Part shown: positions 53,190-61,316 of the stretch, piece by piece | Layout: the number at the start of each line of letters is the position of its first letter | How positions within the stretch are numbered: position 1 is the stretch's first letter | DNA from: Pelagibacterium montanilacus | GTDB taxonomy: Bacteria; Pseudomonadota; Alphaproteobacteria; Rhizobiales; Devosiaceae | Assembly (NCBI RefSeq): GCF_003992665.1 | Contig: NZ_RZMX01000015.1 | Location: 69,501 to 133,500, forward strand | DNA length: 64,000 bases | Direction: 5' to 3' | Translations under genes and position numbers: made by a program | Notes under the pieces: model-generated | The model's database searches: none | Seen by the model: only the letters and a program-made list of their open reading frames with translations | Told to the model about the DNA's origin: nothing

Positions 53190-54608
53190 ATGAGCACCGG
53201 CCAGCCCCAGATCGGGGGGCGCATCAGGCGGCTGCGGCGGCTCAGGAGCCTCTCCCAGGCCCAGCTCGCCGAGGCGCTGGAGATTTCCGCCAGCTATCTC
53301 AACCTGATCGAGCACAACCGCCGTCCGGTCACCGTGCCCCTGCTGTTCCGCATTGCGGGCTATTTCGGGGTCGAACCGGGGGAGCTCGCCGAAAGCGACG
53401 ATGGGCGGCTGGCCGGCGATTTGATGGAGCTGTTTGGCGACGACATCTTCGCCGATCTCGACCTCACCAATCACGATATCCGCGAGTTCGCCACCTCGAG
53501 CCCCGCGGTGGGCCGGGCCGTGCTCAAGCTCTTTGATCGCGTCAGGGCCCTGGAGCGCGCGCCTTCAGGGCCCGAGCCCTTGACCCCGGGCAGCGATCCA
53601 CTGGCGCCGGTCGCCCCCAGCGAGGCCGTGTCCGATTTCCTTCAGGAGAACGCCAATCACTTCCCCGCCCTCGAAGCGGTGGCCGAGCGGCTGGCGCCCG
53701 ATATCGAGCGGGCGGGAGACGGGGTGGAAGCGGGCCTGCGCACCTGCCTCTTCAACGTCTTTGGCGTCGAGATCCGCGCCGCGTCCCTGCCCGCAGGGCT
53801 CGCGGCCCGGCGCGAGGCCGACGGGCGCGTGCTTGCGGTCTCGGACACCCTCGAGCCGGAAACCGCGCTGTTTGTCGCCGCCCGCCAGCTCGCCCGGCTG
53901 GCCGGAGCGCGCGAGATCGCGGCCCTGATCGAGGCCTCCTCGATCCCCGAGCCCGCCCACGGGCTGGCTGCCGACGCGCTGGGCGCCTATCTCGCCGCCG
54001 CCATCCTCATGCCCTATGAGCCCTTCCTTGCCGCCTGCCGGGACACGCGCTACGATATCGAGCGCATCGCGCGGCGCTTCCGCACCAGCTTCGAGCAGGT
54101 TTGCCACCGGATGACCACGCTCCAGCGCCCCGGGCTCTCCGGCATCCCGCTTCATCTCGTGCGCACCGATATCGCCGGCAACATCTCCAAGCGCTTCTCG
54201 CTCTCGGGCATCCATATTCCCCGCCATTCCGGCGCCTGCCCGCGCTGGAACATCTATGCCGCCTTCCTCAACCCCGGCCAGATCAACGTCCAGCTCTCCC
54301 AGATGCCCGACGACAAGCGCTATTTCTGCATCGCACGGGCCCTGACCAAGGGCGGGCACCGCTACCACGCCCCCCGCCGGCATCTCTCGATCGGGCTGGG
54401 CTGCGAGATCGTTCATGCCCACCGCATGGTCTATGCCGACGGGGTCGATCTCGACGCCCCCGGCGGGGCCACCCCCATCGGCGTCGGATGCCGGATCTGT
54501 CCGCGGCTCGAATGCGCCCAGCGCGCTCACCCCGCCGCCGACCATCGCATAGGGGGAGATCCGGACCGGTATATGGAAAACCTCTACATGCGCGCCGAAA
54601 AGCGCTGA
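53190..54608 (+). CDS. ScfR-type (short-chain fatty-acyl) XRE transcriptional regulator
   Basis: A 472-residue regulator. An N-terminal XRE HTH (RIRRLRRLRSLSQAQLAEAL, SASYLNLIEHNRRPVTV) is followed by an IrrE-like domain around residues 160-290. The peptidase HExxH motif is replaced by RQLARLA, so it should not bind metal or cleave. The C-terminal DUF2083 domain has FNPGQINVQL-like strands (AAFLNPGQINVQLSQMPDDK) and the conserved cysteines of GCRICPRLECAQRAHP. RamB and related proteins sense acyl-CoA and control glyoxylate or propionate genes. Divergence from the aceA side makes aceA the likely target. Confidence 0.88.
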   Translation: MSTGQPQIGGRIRRLRRLRSLSQAQLAEALEISASYLNLIEHNRRPVTVPLLFRIAGYFGVEPGELAESDDGRLAGDLMELFGDDIFADLDLTNHDIREFATSSPAVGRAVLKLFDRVRALERAPSGPEPLTPGSDPLAPVAPSEAVSDFLQENANHFPALEAVAERLAPDIERAGDGVEAGLRTCLFNVFGVEIRAASLPAGLAARREADGRVLAVSDTLEPETALFVAARQLARLAGAREIAALIEASSIPEPAHGLAADALGAYLAAAILMPYEPFLAACRDTRYDIERIARRFRTSFEQVCHRMTTLQRPGLSGIPLHLVRTDIAGNISKRFSLSGIHIPRHSGACPRWNIYAAFLNPGQINVQLSQMPDDKRYFCIARALTKGGHRYHAPRRHLSIGLGCEIVHAHRMVYADGVDLDAPGGATPIGVGCRICPRLECAQRAHPAADHRIGGDPDRYMENLYMRAEKR

Positions 54609-54662
54609 AACCGGCGCTTTGCCACAATTGGCTCTTCTCCGAGCCGCGATCACGACGTCAGG

Positions 54663-54682
54663 TCGGGATCAATTTGTCCCGA
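54663..54682 (+). terminator. Possible hairpin after the ScfR-like gene
   Basis: TCGGGA (54663-54668) pairs with TCCCGA (54677-54682) around an 8-nt AT-rich loop, 54 bp after the regulator stop and before ohr. The T-tract is weak (CCCTTTA). Confidence 0.35.
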
Positions 54683-54756
54683 TCACCCTTTACTAGGACG
54701 CAGATCACCCCCAACTAACAGCGTGATCGACCACCGCACGCCAGGGAGTTGTGCCA

Positions 54757-55182
54757 ATGGAAATCCTTTATACCGCTCACGCAAGCGCCACCGGAGGCCG
54801 GGAAGACGGCCATTCGAAAACCGATGACGGCAAGGTGGACGTCAAGCTCTCGACGCCCAGGGAAATGGGCGGTTCGGGCGGCCAGGGCACCAATCCCGAG
54901 CAGCTTTTCGCCACCGGATATTCGGCTTGTTTCCTGGGCGCGATGAAGTTTGCCGCCGGCAAGATGAACAAGAAACTGCCAGATGATTCAACGGTTTCGG
55001 CCGATGTGGGCTTTGGCAAGCGCGACGATGGCGAAGGCTTTGGCCTCAAGGTGGCCCTCACCGCGCACGTCCCGGGCGAGGACCCTGAAACGGTCAAGAA
55101 GATCATGGACGCCGCCCATATCGTTTGCCCCTATTCCCACGCCACGCGGGGCAATATCGAGGTCAGCCTGACCGTCGGCTAA
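54757..55182 (+). CDS. ohr: Organic hydroperoxide resistance protein (Ohr/OsmC family)
   Basis: Thiol peroxidase that reduces organic hydroperoxides. The 141 residues contain both redox cysteines, C58 in ATGYSACFLGAMKFAAG and C124 in HIVCPYSHATRGNIEVSLTV, the Ohr rather than OsmC pattern, plus GGREDGHSKTDDGKVDVKL. AGGGAG lies 8 nt before the ATG at 54757; GTG at 54751 is an unlikely alternative. An OhrR repressor gene is not adjacent. Confidence 0.94.
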   Translation: MEILYTAHASATGGREDGHSKTDDGKVDVKLSTPREMGGSGGQGTNPEQLFATGYSACFLGAMKFAAGKMNKKLPDDSTVSADVGFGKRDDGEGFGLKVALTAHVPGEDPETVKKIMDAAHIVCPYSHATRGNIEVSLTVG

Positions 55183-55197
55183 CCTGCTGAAACAGAA

Positions 55198-55236
55198 ATG
55201 AAAAAGGGAGCGATTCACGTGAAACGCTCCCCTTTC
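55198..55236. terminator. Bidirectional terminator with a parS-like palindrome as its inner stem
   Basis: GGGAGCG (55206-55212) pairs with CGCTCCC (55225-55231). The inner sequence is CGATTCACGTGAAACG (55211-55226), a parS-like 16-mer. On the minus strand the stem is followed by TTTTTCATTTC, so it terminates xylA; the plus side has CTTTC after ohr. It sits between convergent ohr and xylA. Confidence 0.8.
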
Positions 55237-55255
55237 GACGTTTATCTCGATCAGA

Positions 55256-56563
55256 TCAGACGAAGCGGTTGATCAGGTTTTCGAGATATTCCTGCCGGCC
55301 GGAACGTGGGCGCGGATTGATATTGTCGGCCTCCACGCGCGCGGTGATGTCCTCGAGCGTACGCTCGCCCCTGAGCATCGCCTGGGCTTCGGGAGTTTTC
55401 CAGCCCGCATACCGGTCCTCGAGGAACGCGTCGTAGGACCCGTCCTCGATGATCGCGGCGGCTGCCTTGAGCCCGCGCGCGCAGGTGTCCATGCCCCCGA
55501 TATGTCCGTGCAGCAGGTCTTGCGGGTCGATCGACTGGCGCCGCAGCTTGGCGTCGAAATTGGTCCCGCCGGTGGAAAAACCGCCCGCCTTGAGAATATG
55601 GTAATAGGCCAGCGCGACTTCCGGCACATTGTTGGGGAACTGGTCGGTATCCCAGCCGGACTGATAGTCGTTCCGGTTCATGTCGATCGACCCCAGGATG
55701 CCATGGGCTGAAGCGAGGGCCACTTCATGCTCGAAGGTGTGGCCCGCCAGAATGGCGTGACCCACCTCGATATTGACCTTCACCTCGTCCTCTAGCCCGT
55801 ATTTCTTGAGGAAGCCATAAACGGTGGCCACGTCGTAATCATATTGGTGCTTGGTCGGCTCCTGGGGCTTGGGCTCCACGAGGATCGCGCCCTTGAACCC
55901 GGTCTTGTGCTTGTAGTCCACGACCATCGAAAGCATGCGCCCAAGCTGGTCGAGCTCCTGGTCCATGCGGGTGTTGAGCAGGGTTTCATACCCTTCGCGC
56001 CCGCCCCACAGCACGTAGTTCTCGCCGCCCAGGCGCCGGGTGACGTCCATATTGGCCTTGATGGTCGCTGCCGCATAGGCAAACACATCGGGGTCCGGAT
56101 TGGTGGCCGCGCCGCCCATGAACCGGCGATTGGAAAAGAGGTTGGCGGTGCCCCAGAGCAGCTTCACCCCGGTCTGGGCGATTTTTTCCTCGAAGATGTC
56201 GGCGATCGCGTTCAGCCGCTTGGTGGAGTCCTGATAGCTCTCCCCCTCGGGGCGTACGTCGGCATCGTGGAAGCAGAAATAGGGTGAGCCCAGCAGCGTG
56301 AAGAGCTCGAAGGCGACGTCCGCCTTGTGCCTGGCCGCATCCATCTCCCCGTCGAACCAGGGCCGCTCGAAGGTGCGCCCGCCAAAGGGGTCCCCGCCTT
56401 CCCATGCAAACGAATGCCAATAGGCGACGGCAAAGCGCAGATGGTCTTCCATCCGCTTGCCCATGACCATCTCGTCGGGATTATAGTGCCGGAAGGCGAG
56501 CGGGTTGGTGCTCTCGGGGCCCTCGTAGCGGATCTTTTCGATGCCTTTGAAGAAATCGGTCAT
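55256..56563 (-). CDS. xylA: Xylose isomerase
   Basis: Converts D-xylose to D-xylulose with divalent metals. The 435 residues are class II length. [20 protein letters not shown] is near the N-terminus, [16 protein letters not shown] carries the catalytic histidine, and [37 protein letters not shown] and [19 protein letters not shown] hold metal ligands. The ATG overlaps the xylB stop (ATGA), so the pair is coupled, xylB first. A parS-containing terminator follows. Confidence 0.97.
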   Translation of the reverse strand: MTDFFKGIEKIRYEGPESTNPLAFRHYNPDEMVMGKRMEDHLRFAVAYWHSFAWEGGDPFGGRTFERPWFDGEMDAARHKADVAFELFTLLGSPYFCFHDADVRPEGESYQDSTKRLNAIADIFEEKIAQTGVKLLWGTANLFSNRRFMGGAATNPDPDVFAYAAATIKANMDVTRRLGGENYVLWGGREGYETLLNTRMDQELDQLGRMLSMVVDYKHKTGFKGAILVEPKPQEPTKHQYDYDVATVYGFLKKYGLEDEVKVNIEVGHAILAGHTFEHEVALASAHGILGSIDMNRNDYQSGWDTDQFPNNVPEVALAYYHILKAGGFSTGGTNFDAKLRRQSIDPQDLLHGHIGGMDTCARGLKAAAAIIEDGSYDAFLEDRYAGWKTPEAQAMLRGERTLEDITARVEADNINPRPRSGRQEYLENLINRFV

Positions 56564-58020
56564 TGGCGGGCCTCCTCTATGCCCCGGTAGAGCGCGCGAT
56601 AGCGCGCGTAGTGGTCGTCATAGGCGGATGTGAGCGCCGCCCTTGGTTCGATGGTCTTTTCGATGGCAGGCATGGTGCAGACCGCGCGTGGATCGGCGCC
56701 AGTGGCCGCGACCAGCCCCAGCCGCGCGGCCCCGAACGCCCCGCCGAAATCCCCGTCCGCGGGGATCGAGATCGCCATGCCCAGATTGGTCGCGATCATC
56801 TCGAGCCAGAGCTCGGACCGCGATCCGCCGCCCACGGCGATCAGCGTGTCGATTTCGGTGCCTGCGTCTCCCAGCACGCGCTGGCAGTCGCGCACCGCAA
56901 AGGCTACCCCTTCCATCACCGCCTGGGCCATGCGCCCGGCGTCCGAAAGGTGGGAAAGCCCGACAAACGAGCCCCGGGCGCGCGCGTCGTTGTGCGGGGT
57001 GCGTTCGCCTGAGAGATAGGGCAGGAAAATCTCCTCGCCCGGTCCCTCATATCCGGCTGCGGCGGCCCCGGTGAGCGTTGCTGCGTCCTGGCCCACGAGC
57101 TTTGCCAGCCAGTTCAGGCTGTCGGTGGCCGAAAGGATCACCCCCATCTGGTGCCAGGTGTCGGGCAGCGCGTGGCAGAAGGCGTGCACGGCGCCCTTGG
57201 TATTGGGCGAGAACGCGCCGTTCGAGACGAACAGCACCCCCGATGTGCCCAGCGAAACGAAGCCTTCTCCTGGATTGACCGCGCCGATCCCGCAGGCCGA
57301 GGCGGCATTGTCCCCGCCCCCGCCGGCAACCACGGGAGACCCGGCAATGCCCCAGCGCGCGCAGAGCTCCCGGGTCAGCGTCCCGGAGACCTCAGAGCCT
57401 TCCACAAGGCCGGGCATGTGGCCGCGCTCGAGCCCGGTCGCGGCCAGAAGGGCATCTGACCAGTCGCGCTTGCCCACATCGAGCCAGAGCGTGCCCGCCG
57501 CGTCCGACATCTCCGAAACATAATCCCCGGTCAGCAGGAACCGGACATAATCTTTGGGCAGCAGGACCTTGGCGATCCGGGAAAACGCCTCGGGCTCGTG
57601 TTTCTTGACCCAGAGGAGTTTGGGGGCCGTAAATCCGGGCATGGCAATATTGCCCGATATCGCGCGCGAGCGCGGCTCGGCAGCTTCCATCTCGCCACAT
57701 TCGGCCGCCGAGCGCACGTCGTTCCACAAAATTGCCGGGCGGATGATCTCGTTGTCCCCGTCAAGCAGGGTCGCCCCGTGCATCTGGCCCGAGAGCCCGA
57801 TGCCCTTGAGGGCAGCCATGGCAGAAGGTGCAGCAAGAGCCAGCTGGTCGGTGGCCAACAGAACGGCAGCCCACCAGTCCTGGGGGTCCTGTTCGGACCA
57901 GCCCGGCCTGGGACGCGAGACCGAAAGGGGCGCATTCGCATCGGCAATATGGGCGCCCTCCTCGTCGATCAACACGGCCTTGACCCCGGATGTGCCGATG
58001 TCGAGCCCGAGATATGTCAT
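56560..58020 (-). CDS. xylB: Xylulokinase
   Basis: FGGY-family kinase phosphorylating D-xylulose for the pentose phosphate pathway. The 486 residues start [20 protein letters not shown] (phosphate 1). [20 protein letters not shown] and [15 protein letters not shown] follow, and the xylose-kinase signature [40 protein letters not shown] and [12 protein letters not shown] complete the family pattern. GGGGAGGA lies 8 nt before the ATG. A near-perfect operator palindrome is at 58049-58064, 28 bp upstream. Confidence 0.97.
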   Translation of the reverse strand: MTYLGLDIGTSGVKAVLIDEEGAHIADANAPLSVSRPRPGWSEQDPQDWWAAVLLATDQLALAAPSAMAALKGIGLSGQMHGATLLDGDNEIIRPAILWNDVRSAAECGEMEAAEPRSRAISGNIAMPGFTAPKLLWVKKHEPEAFSRIAKVLLPKDYVRFLLTGDYVSEMSDAAGTLWLDVGKRDWSDALLAATGLERGHMPGLVEGSEVSGTLTRELCARWGIAGSPVVAGGGGDNAASACGIGAVNPGEGFVSLGTSGVLFVSNGAFSPNTKGAVHAFCHALPDTWHQMGVILSATDSLNWLAKLVGQDAATLTGAAAAGYEGPGEEIFLPYLSGERTPHNDARARGSFVGLSHLSDAGRMAQAVMEGVAFAVRDCQRVLGDAGTEIDTLIAVGGGSRSELWLEMIATNLGMAISIPADGDFGGAFGAARLGLVAATGADPRAVCTMPAIEKTIEPRAALTSAYDDHYARYRALYRGIEEARQ

Positions 58021-58048
58021 GGGCTGATCCTCCCCTTACTGTGTTTTG

Positions 58049-58064
58049 TGAGGAACGTACCTCA
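58049..58064. promoter_or_regulatory. LacI-type operator upstream of xylBA
   Basis: TGAGGAACGTACCTCA is a 16-bp palindrome broken only at its two AACGTA flanking positions, with the central ACGT typical of LacI-family operators. It lies 28 bp upstream of xylB and 51 bp downstream of the LacI-family gene's stop. A related sequence stands before galM. Confidence 0.7.
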
Positions 58065-58115
58065 TTTCTGCGGTGCGTCAATTCCCCTTGTCTACCAGCG
58101 GCGCGCTTTGGTGCG

Positions 58116-59165
58116 TCAGTCCTCGGCGATGAGGTTGTGTTTCAAGAACAGCCGGATCTCGATCGGGGCCGCCGGCGCCAGGGCGTCCGGGCCCAGAACC
58201 AGCCGCCGGGCGGTGGTCCAGACCGCGCGCACTTCCCACAGCGGGCTCTGGTCGAGGACGACGTCGACCCGATCGGCAACCAGCCCGCGCCGGGTCGGGC
58301 CGGTCAGCTCATGGGCGATCACCCGCAGCCGGCCGCCAAGGCCCGCATCCTCTATCGCCGCCAGGAGCCCGGCATTGCCGGCCCCGGCATTGTAGAGGCC
58401 CGAGAGATCGGGGTGTGCGGCCAAAAGATCGCGCGTTGCCTGGTAGGTCCCCTCATAGGCGTCCTCGCCCTCCACCGGGCCGGCAATGGCAAGGCCGGGA
58501 AAGTCGGTCGCGGCGACCGCGCGGAACCCTTCGATGCGGTGGACGTGGTCGCTCAGCCCGAGGGACCCCACCACCAGCCCGATCCGGCCGCCATCTGGGC
58601 AGAACCGGCCCATCAGCGCCGCCGCGGTCCGCCCCGCCGCCGCGTTGTCGATGCCCACGAAACCGGCGCGCCCGGACCCGGGCAGGTCCGACACCAGCGT
58701 GATAACCGAAATCCCGCGCTCGCGCGCATTGTCCACTGCATCGCGGACCTCGGTTGTGTCGATCGCAACGATCGCCGCGCAGGCGTGCCGGGCCGGATCG
58801 AGCCCCTCGATGGCGGCGACCAGAGCGCTGGGATCCATGGGCGGGATGCGCACCAGGTCGAACTGACCGCGCTGGGAGCGCACGTCGCGCCCGCACTGTT
58901 CGACCGCTTCGGCGAGCTTGGCCATGAACCGGTTGGTGCCTCCGGGAATGAGAAAGGCGATGCCGATGGTGCGGGATCGCGCGAGCATTGAGGCGCCCAG
59001 ATCGCGCCGGAATCCCAGTCGGGCGATCGCCGCTTCCACCTTTTCGACCGTGGCCGGGCGCACCCCCGCCCGGCCGTTGAGAACCCGGTCGACCGTGGCC
59101 AGCGAAACGCCCGCCGCCTCGGCGAGGTCGTGGACCGTCAGCCGCGGCCCCGGCTTCACATCCAA
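58116..59165 (-). CDS. LacI-family regulator, probable xylose regulator
   Basis: A 349-residue LacI/GalR regulator. The N-terminal HTH and hinge (LTVHDLAEAAGVSLATVDRV, LNGRAGVRPATVEKVEAAIA) are followed by a periplasmic-binding-like ligand domain with IGIAFLIPGGTNRFM, GRAGFVGIDNAAAGRTAAAL and LSGLYNAGAGNAGLLAAIED. The best start is TTG at 59165, with GGGGAG 8 nt upstream. Its position between xylAB and galM and the two matching palindromes imply control of both; the inducer (xylose or a related sugar) is inferred. Confidence 0.9.
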   Translation of the reverse strand: MDVKPGPRLTVHDLAEAAGVSLATVDRVLNGRAGVRPATVEKVEAAIARLGFRRDLGASMLARSRTIGIAFLIPGGTNRFMAKLAEAVEQCGRDVRSQRGQFDLVRIPPMDPSALVAAIEGLDPARHACAAIVAIDTTEVRDAVDNARERGISVITLVSDLPGSGRAGFVGIDNAAAGRTAAALMGRFCPDGGRIGLVVGSLGLSDHVHRIEGFRAVAATDFPGLAIAGPVEGEDAYEGTYQATRDLLAAHPDLSGLYNAGAGNAGLLAAIEDAGLGGRLRVIAHELTGPTRRGLVADRVDVVLDQSPLWEVRAVWTTARRLVLGPDALAPAAPIEIRLFLKHNLIAED

Positions 59166-59203
59166 GATTGCGTCTCCCCGTGTCCCACGCGTAAAACCCG
59201 TTC

Positions 59204-59219
59204 TGAGTAACGTCAGTCA
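59204..59219. promoter_or_regulatory. Second LacI-type operator, regulator-galM gap
   Basis: TGAGTAACGTCAGTCA shares TGAG-N-AACGT and the terminal TCA with the xylB operator but is less symmetric. It lies in the 106-bp gap between the divergent regulator and galM genes, fitting autoregulation and galM control. Confidence 0.5.
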
Positions 59220-59271
59220 TTGCGCGCCCGGGTCGGGGCGTCAAGCAAGCCAACAGGAGATTGGGCCCGAG

Positions 59272-60279
59272 ATGATCGAAACCGACGGGGTAGGTACGTT
59301 CGAGGGAAAACGGGTGGACGAGGCGCGTCTGGTCTCGGAAACCGGCGTCGAAATGGCGTTTCTCAACTGGGGGTGCGTCGTGCGCGACTGGCGGGTGCCG
59401 GTGGCGGATGGCTTGCGCCAGGTGGTTCTGGGCTTTGAAAGTTTCGAGCCCTATCCCGAACACAGCCCGCACTTCGGCGCCATCTGCGGCCGCGTGGCCA
59501 ACCGCATCGCCGGCGCGCGATTCGTGCTCGACGGCGACATCTATGAACTCGACGCCAACGAAGCGGGCCATTGCCTGCATGGCGGATTTTCCGGTCTGAG
59601 CCGCCGGGTCTGGGATATGGACGTGGACGCCCGAGCAAATGCCGTGCGGTTTGTCCATGAAAGCCCGCATCTCGATTCGGGCTTTCCCGGCGCGGTGCGG
59701 ATCGAGGCCACCTATACGCTCAAGGGCAACCGGCTCGAACTCGAGCTCGAAGGGCACGTGGACCGCCCTGCCCCGCTCAGCCTCGTTCAGCACCACTATT
59801 TCAACCTGGGCCTCGGGCCCGATGTGCTCGACCACACGGTCAGGATCGACGCATCCGCCTATACCCCCCTCGGTCCGACCCTGGCGACGACCGGCGAGAT
59901 CCGGCCCGTCGACGGCACGCGATACGACCTGCGCACGGGCCGAAACCTCCGCGACCAGTCAGGCAACCCCATCGATTTCGATATGAACCTGGTTCTTCCA
60001 ACCCGCCGGGACGTCGCCGTCCCTCTCGCCGAGGTCACCGGGCCCGATGGCGCGCTGTGCCTGCGGCTCTGGTCGGACAGGCCCGCCGTCCAGATCTACA
60101 ATGGGGTGTGGACCGAGTGTACGGTGCCCGGGCACGGGGGGCGGACCTATGGGCGCCATTCCGGGCTCTGCCTTGAGGACCAGTTCTATCCGGGCGCCCT
60201 GTCCTGGAAGCATTTCCCTTCGATCATCGTGACCCCCGACGCCCCATACCGGCACTCCATGGCCATCGAGATCGCCTGA
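59272..60279 (+). CDS. galM: Aldose 1-epimerase (mutarotase)
   Basis: Interconverts alpha and beta anomers of sugars, supplying the form used by xylose isomerase or other enzymes. The 335 residues show FGAICGRVANRIAGARFVLD, HCLHGGFSGLSRRVW with a catalytic histidine, LVQHHYFNLGLG with the second, and SGLCLEDQFYPGALSWKHF with the glutamate. The ATG at 59272 is the only plausible start; AGGAG is about 14 nt upstream, a long spacing. It diverges from the LacI-family gene and completes the xylose module. Confidence 0.92.
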   Translation: MIETDGVGTFEGKRVDEARLVSETGVEMAFLNWGCVVRDWRVPVADGLRQVVLGFESFEPYPEHSPHFGAICGRVANRIAGARFVLDGDIYELDANEAGHCLHGGFSGLSRRVWDMDVDARANAVRFVHESPHLDSGFPGAVRIEATYTLKGNRLELELEGHVDRPAPLSLVQHHYFNLGLGPDVLDHTVRIDASAYTPLGPTLATTGEIRPVDGTRYDLRTGRNLRDQSGNPIDFDMNLVLPTRRDVAVPLAEVTGPDGALCLRLWSDRPAVQIYNGVWTECTVPGHGGRTYGRHSGLCLEDQFYPGALSWKHFPSIIVTPDAPYRHSMAIEIA

Positions 60280-60387
60280 GACACCCCAACCCGGTTTCCC
60301 TGTCCGCCGGTCTTGCTATGATCGCGCCCGCGAGGGCCGGAAGGCGGGCCTGCCCCGTCCGGTCACACACCAAACGATGAGGCGCGC

Positions 60388-61281
60388 GTGGACACCAGAG
60401 GCGCATTAACAAGCGAGCCGTCTGCGGCGCCCGCGGCGCCGTCGCGGGACGTCCTGGCCCGGCTCGGGCCTCTCGAGGTGAGCCTGGCGCGAACCGCCGC
60501 CGAGCTGCGCGCCGCCCAGCGCCTGCGCTACGAGGTCTTCGTGGCTGAACTCGATGCCCGCCCGCCCGGCGCGGATCGGCTTGCCCGACTCGAGGCGGAT
60601 CGGTTCGACCCCCATTGCGACCATATCATCGTGCGGGACCGCTCCCGCCCGGACGCGGTTGCGGGCGGAGCCATCGTGGGTGCGTGCCGTGTCCAGCCCC
60701 CCGAAGCTGCCGGCGAGGGCTTCAGTTCACAGGCCGAGTTCGACATTGCTCCGCTGCTCGCGCGCCACGCCGGGCTGCGGTTTTGCGAGGTCGGCCGCTC
60801 CTGCGTCGCGCGCACCCATCGCACCCAGCGCACCATCGAGGTTCTGTGGTACGGGCTCTGGGCCTATGCCTGCCGGGCCGGGATCGACGTCTATTTCGGC
60901 ACGGCCAGCCTGCCGGGAGCCGATCCCGAGCGCCACCGGGCGGTCCTGGCCTATCTTCATGCCCGGGTCGGCGCGCCTAGAGACTGGGCGGTCGATGCCC
61001 TTGGCGGGGGCGCGGTTGCCATGGAGGGACCGACCGGCGGCGCGATGAGCCGTGCCCGGGCCCTGCGTGCCATGCCGCCCCTCCTGCGGGGATATCTGCG
61101 GGTCAACGCCCATGTCGGACGCAGCGCCTTTCTCGACACGGCGTTTTCCACCACCGATGTCCTGGTCATCGCGCGGCTGGCCCTGATGCCCACCGGCTAC
61201 CGCGACCGGGCCCGCAGGGTCACCGGATTGGACCTTCCAAAGCCGTCCAGACCGGTTGGAATTCCCGCCGATTTGCAATAG
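60388..61281 (+). CDS. GNAT/OlsB-like acyltransferase
   Basis: A 297-residue protein of the hemolysin-like GNAT group that includes OlsB, the ornithine N-acyltransferase of ornithine-lipid synthesis. LGPLEVSLARTAAELRAAQR, LRYEVFVAEL, the DRFDPHCDHIIVRD motif, FCEVGRSCVARTHRTQRTIE and YGLWAYACRAGIDVYFGTAS match the family. The olsA partner is not adjacent, so ornithine-lipid synthesis is unproven. The start is GTG at 60388 with GAGG 6 nt upstream. It immediately precedes mutS, a conserved pairing in Hyphomicrobiales. Confidence 0.82.
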   Translation: MDTRGALTSEPSAAPAAPSRDVLARLGPLEVSLARTAAELRAAQRLRYEVFVAELDARPPGADRLARLEADRFDPHCDHIIVRDRSRPDAVAGGAIVGACRVQPPEAAGEGFSSQAEFDIAPLLARHAGLRFCEVGRSCVARTHRTQRTIEVLWYGLWAYACRAGIDVYFGTASLPGADPERHRAVLAYLHARVGAPRDWAVDALGGGAVAMEGPTGGAMSRARALRAMPPLLRGYLRVNAHVGRSAFLDTAFSTTDVLVIARLALMPTGYRDRARRVTGLDLPKPSRPVGIPADLQ

Positions 61282-61316
61282 CGTCGCCCCTTTCCCGCCC
61301 TCAGCTATGAGCGCCG

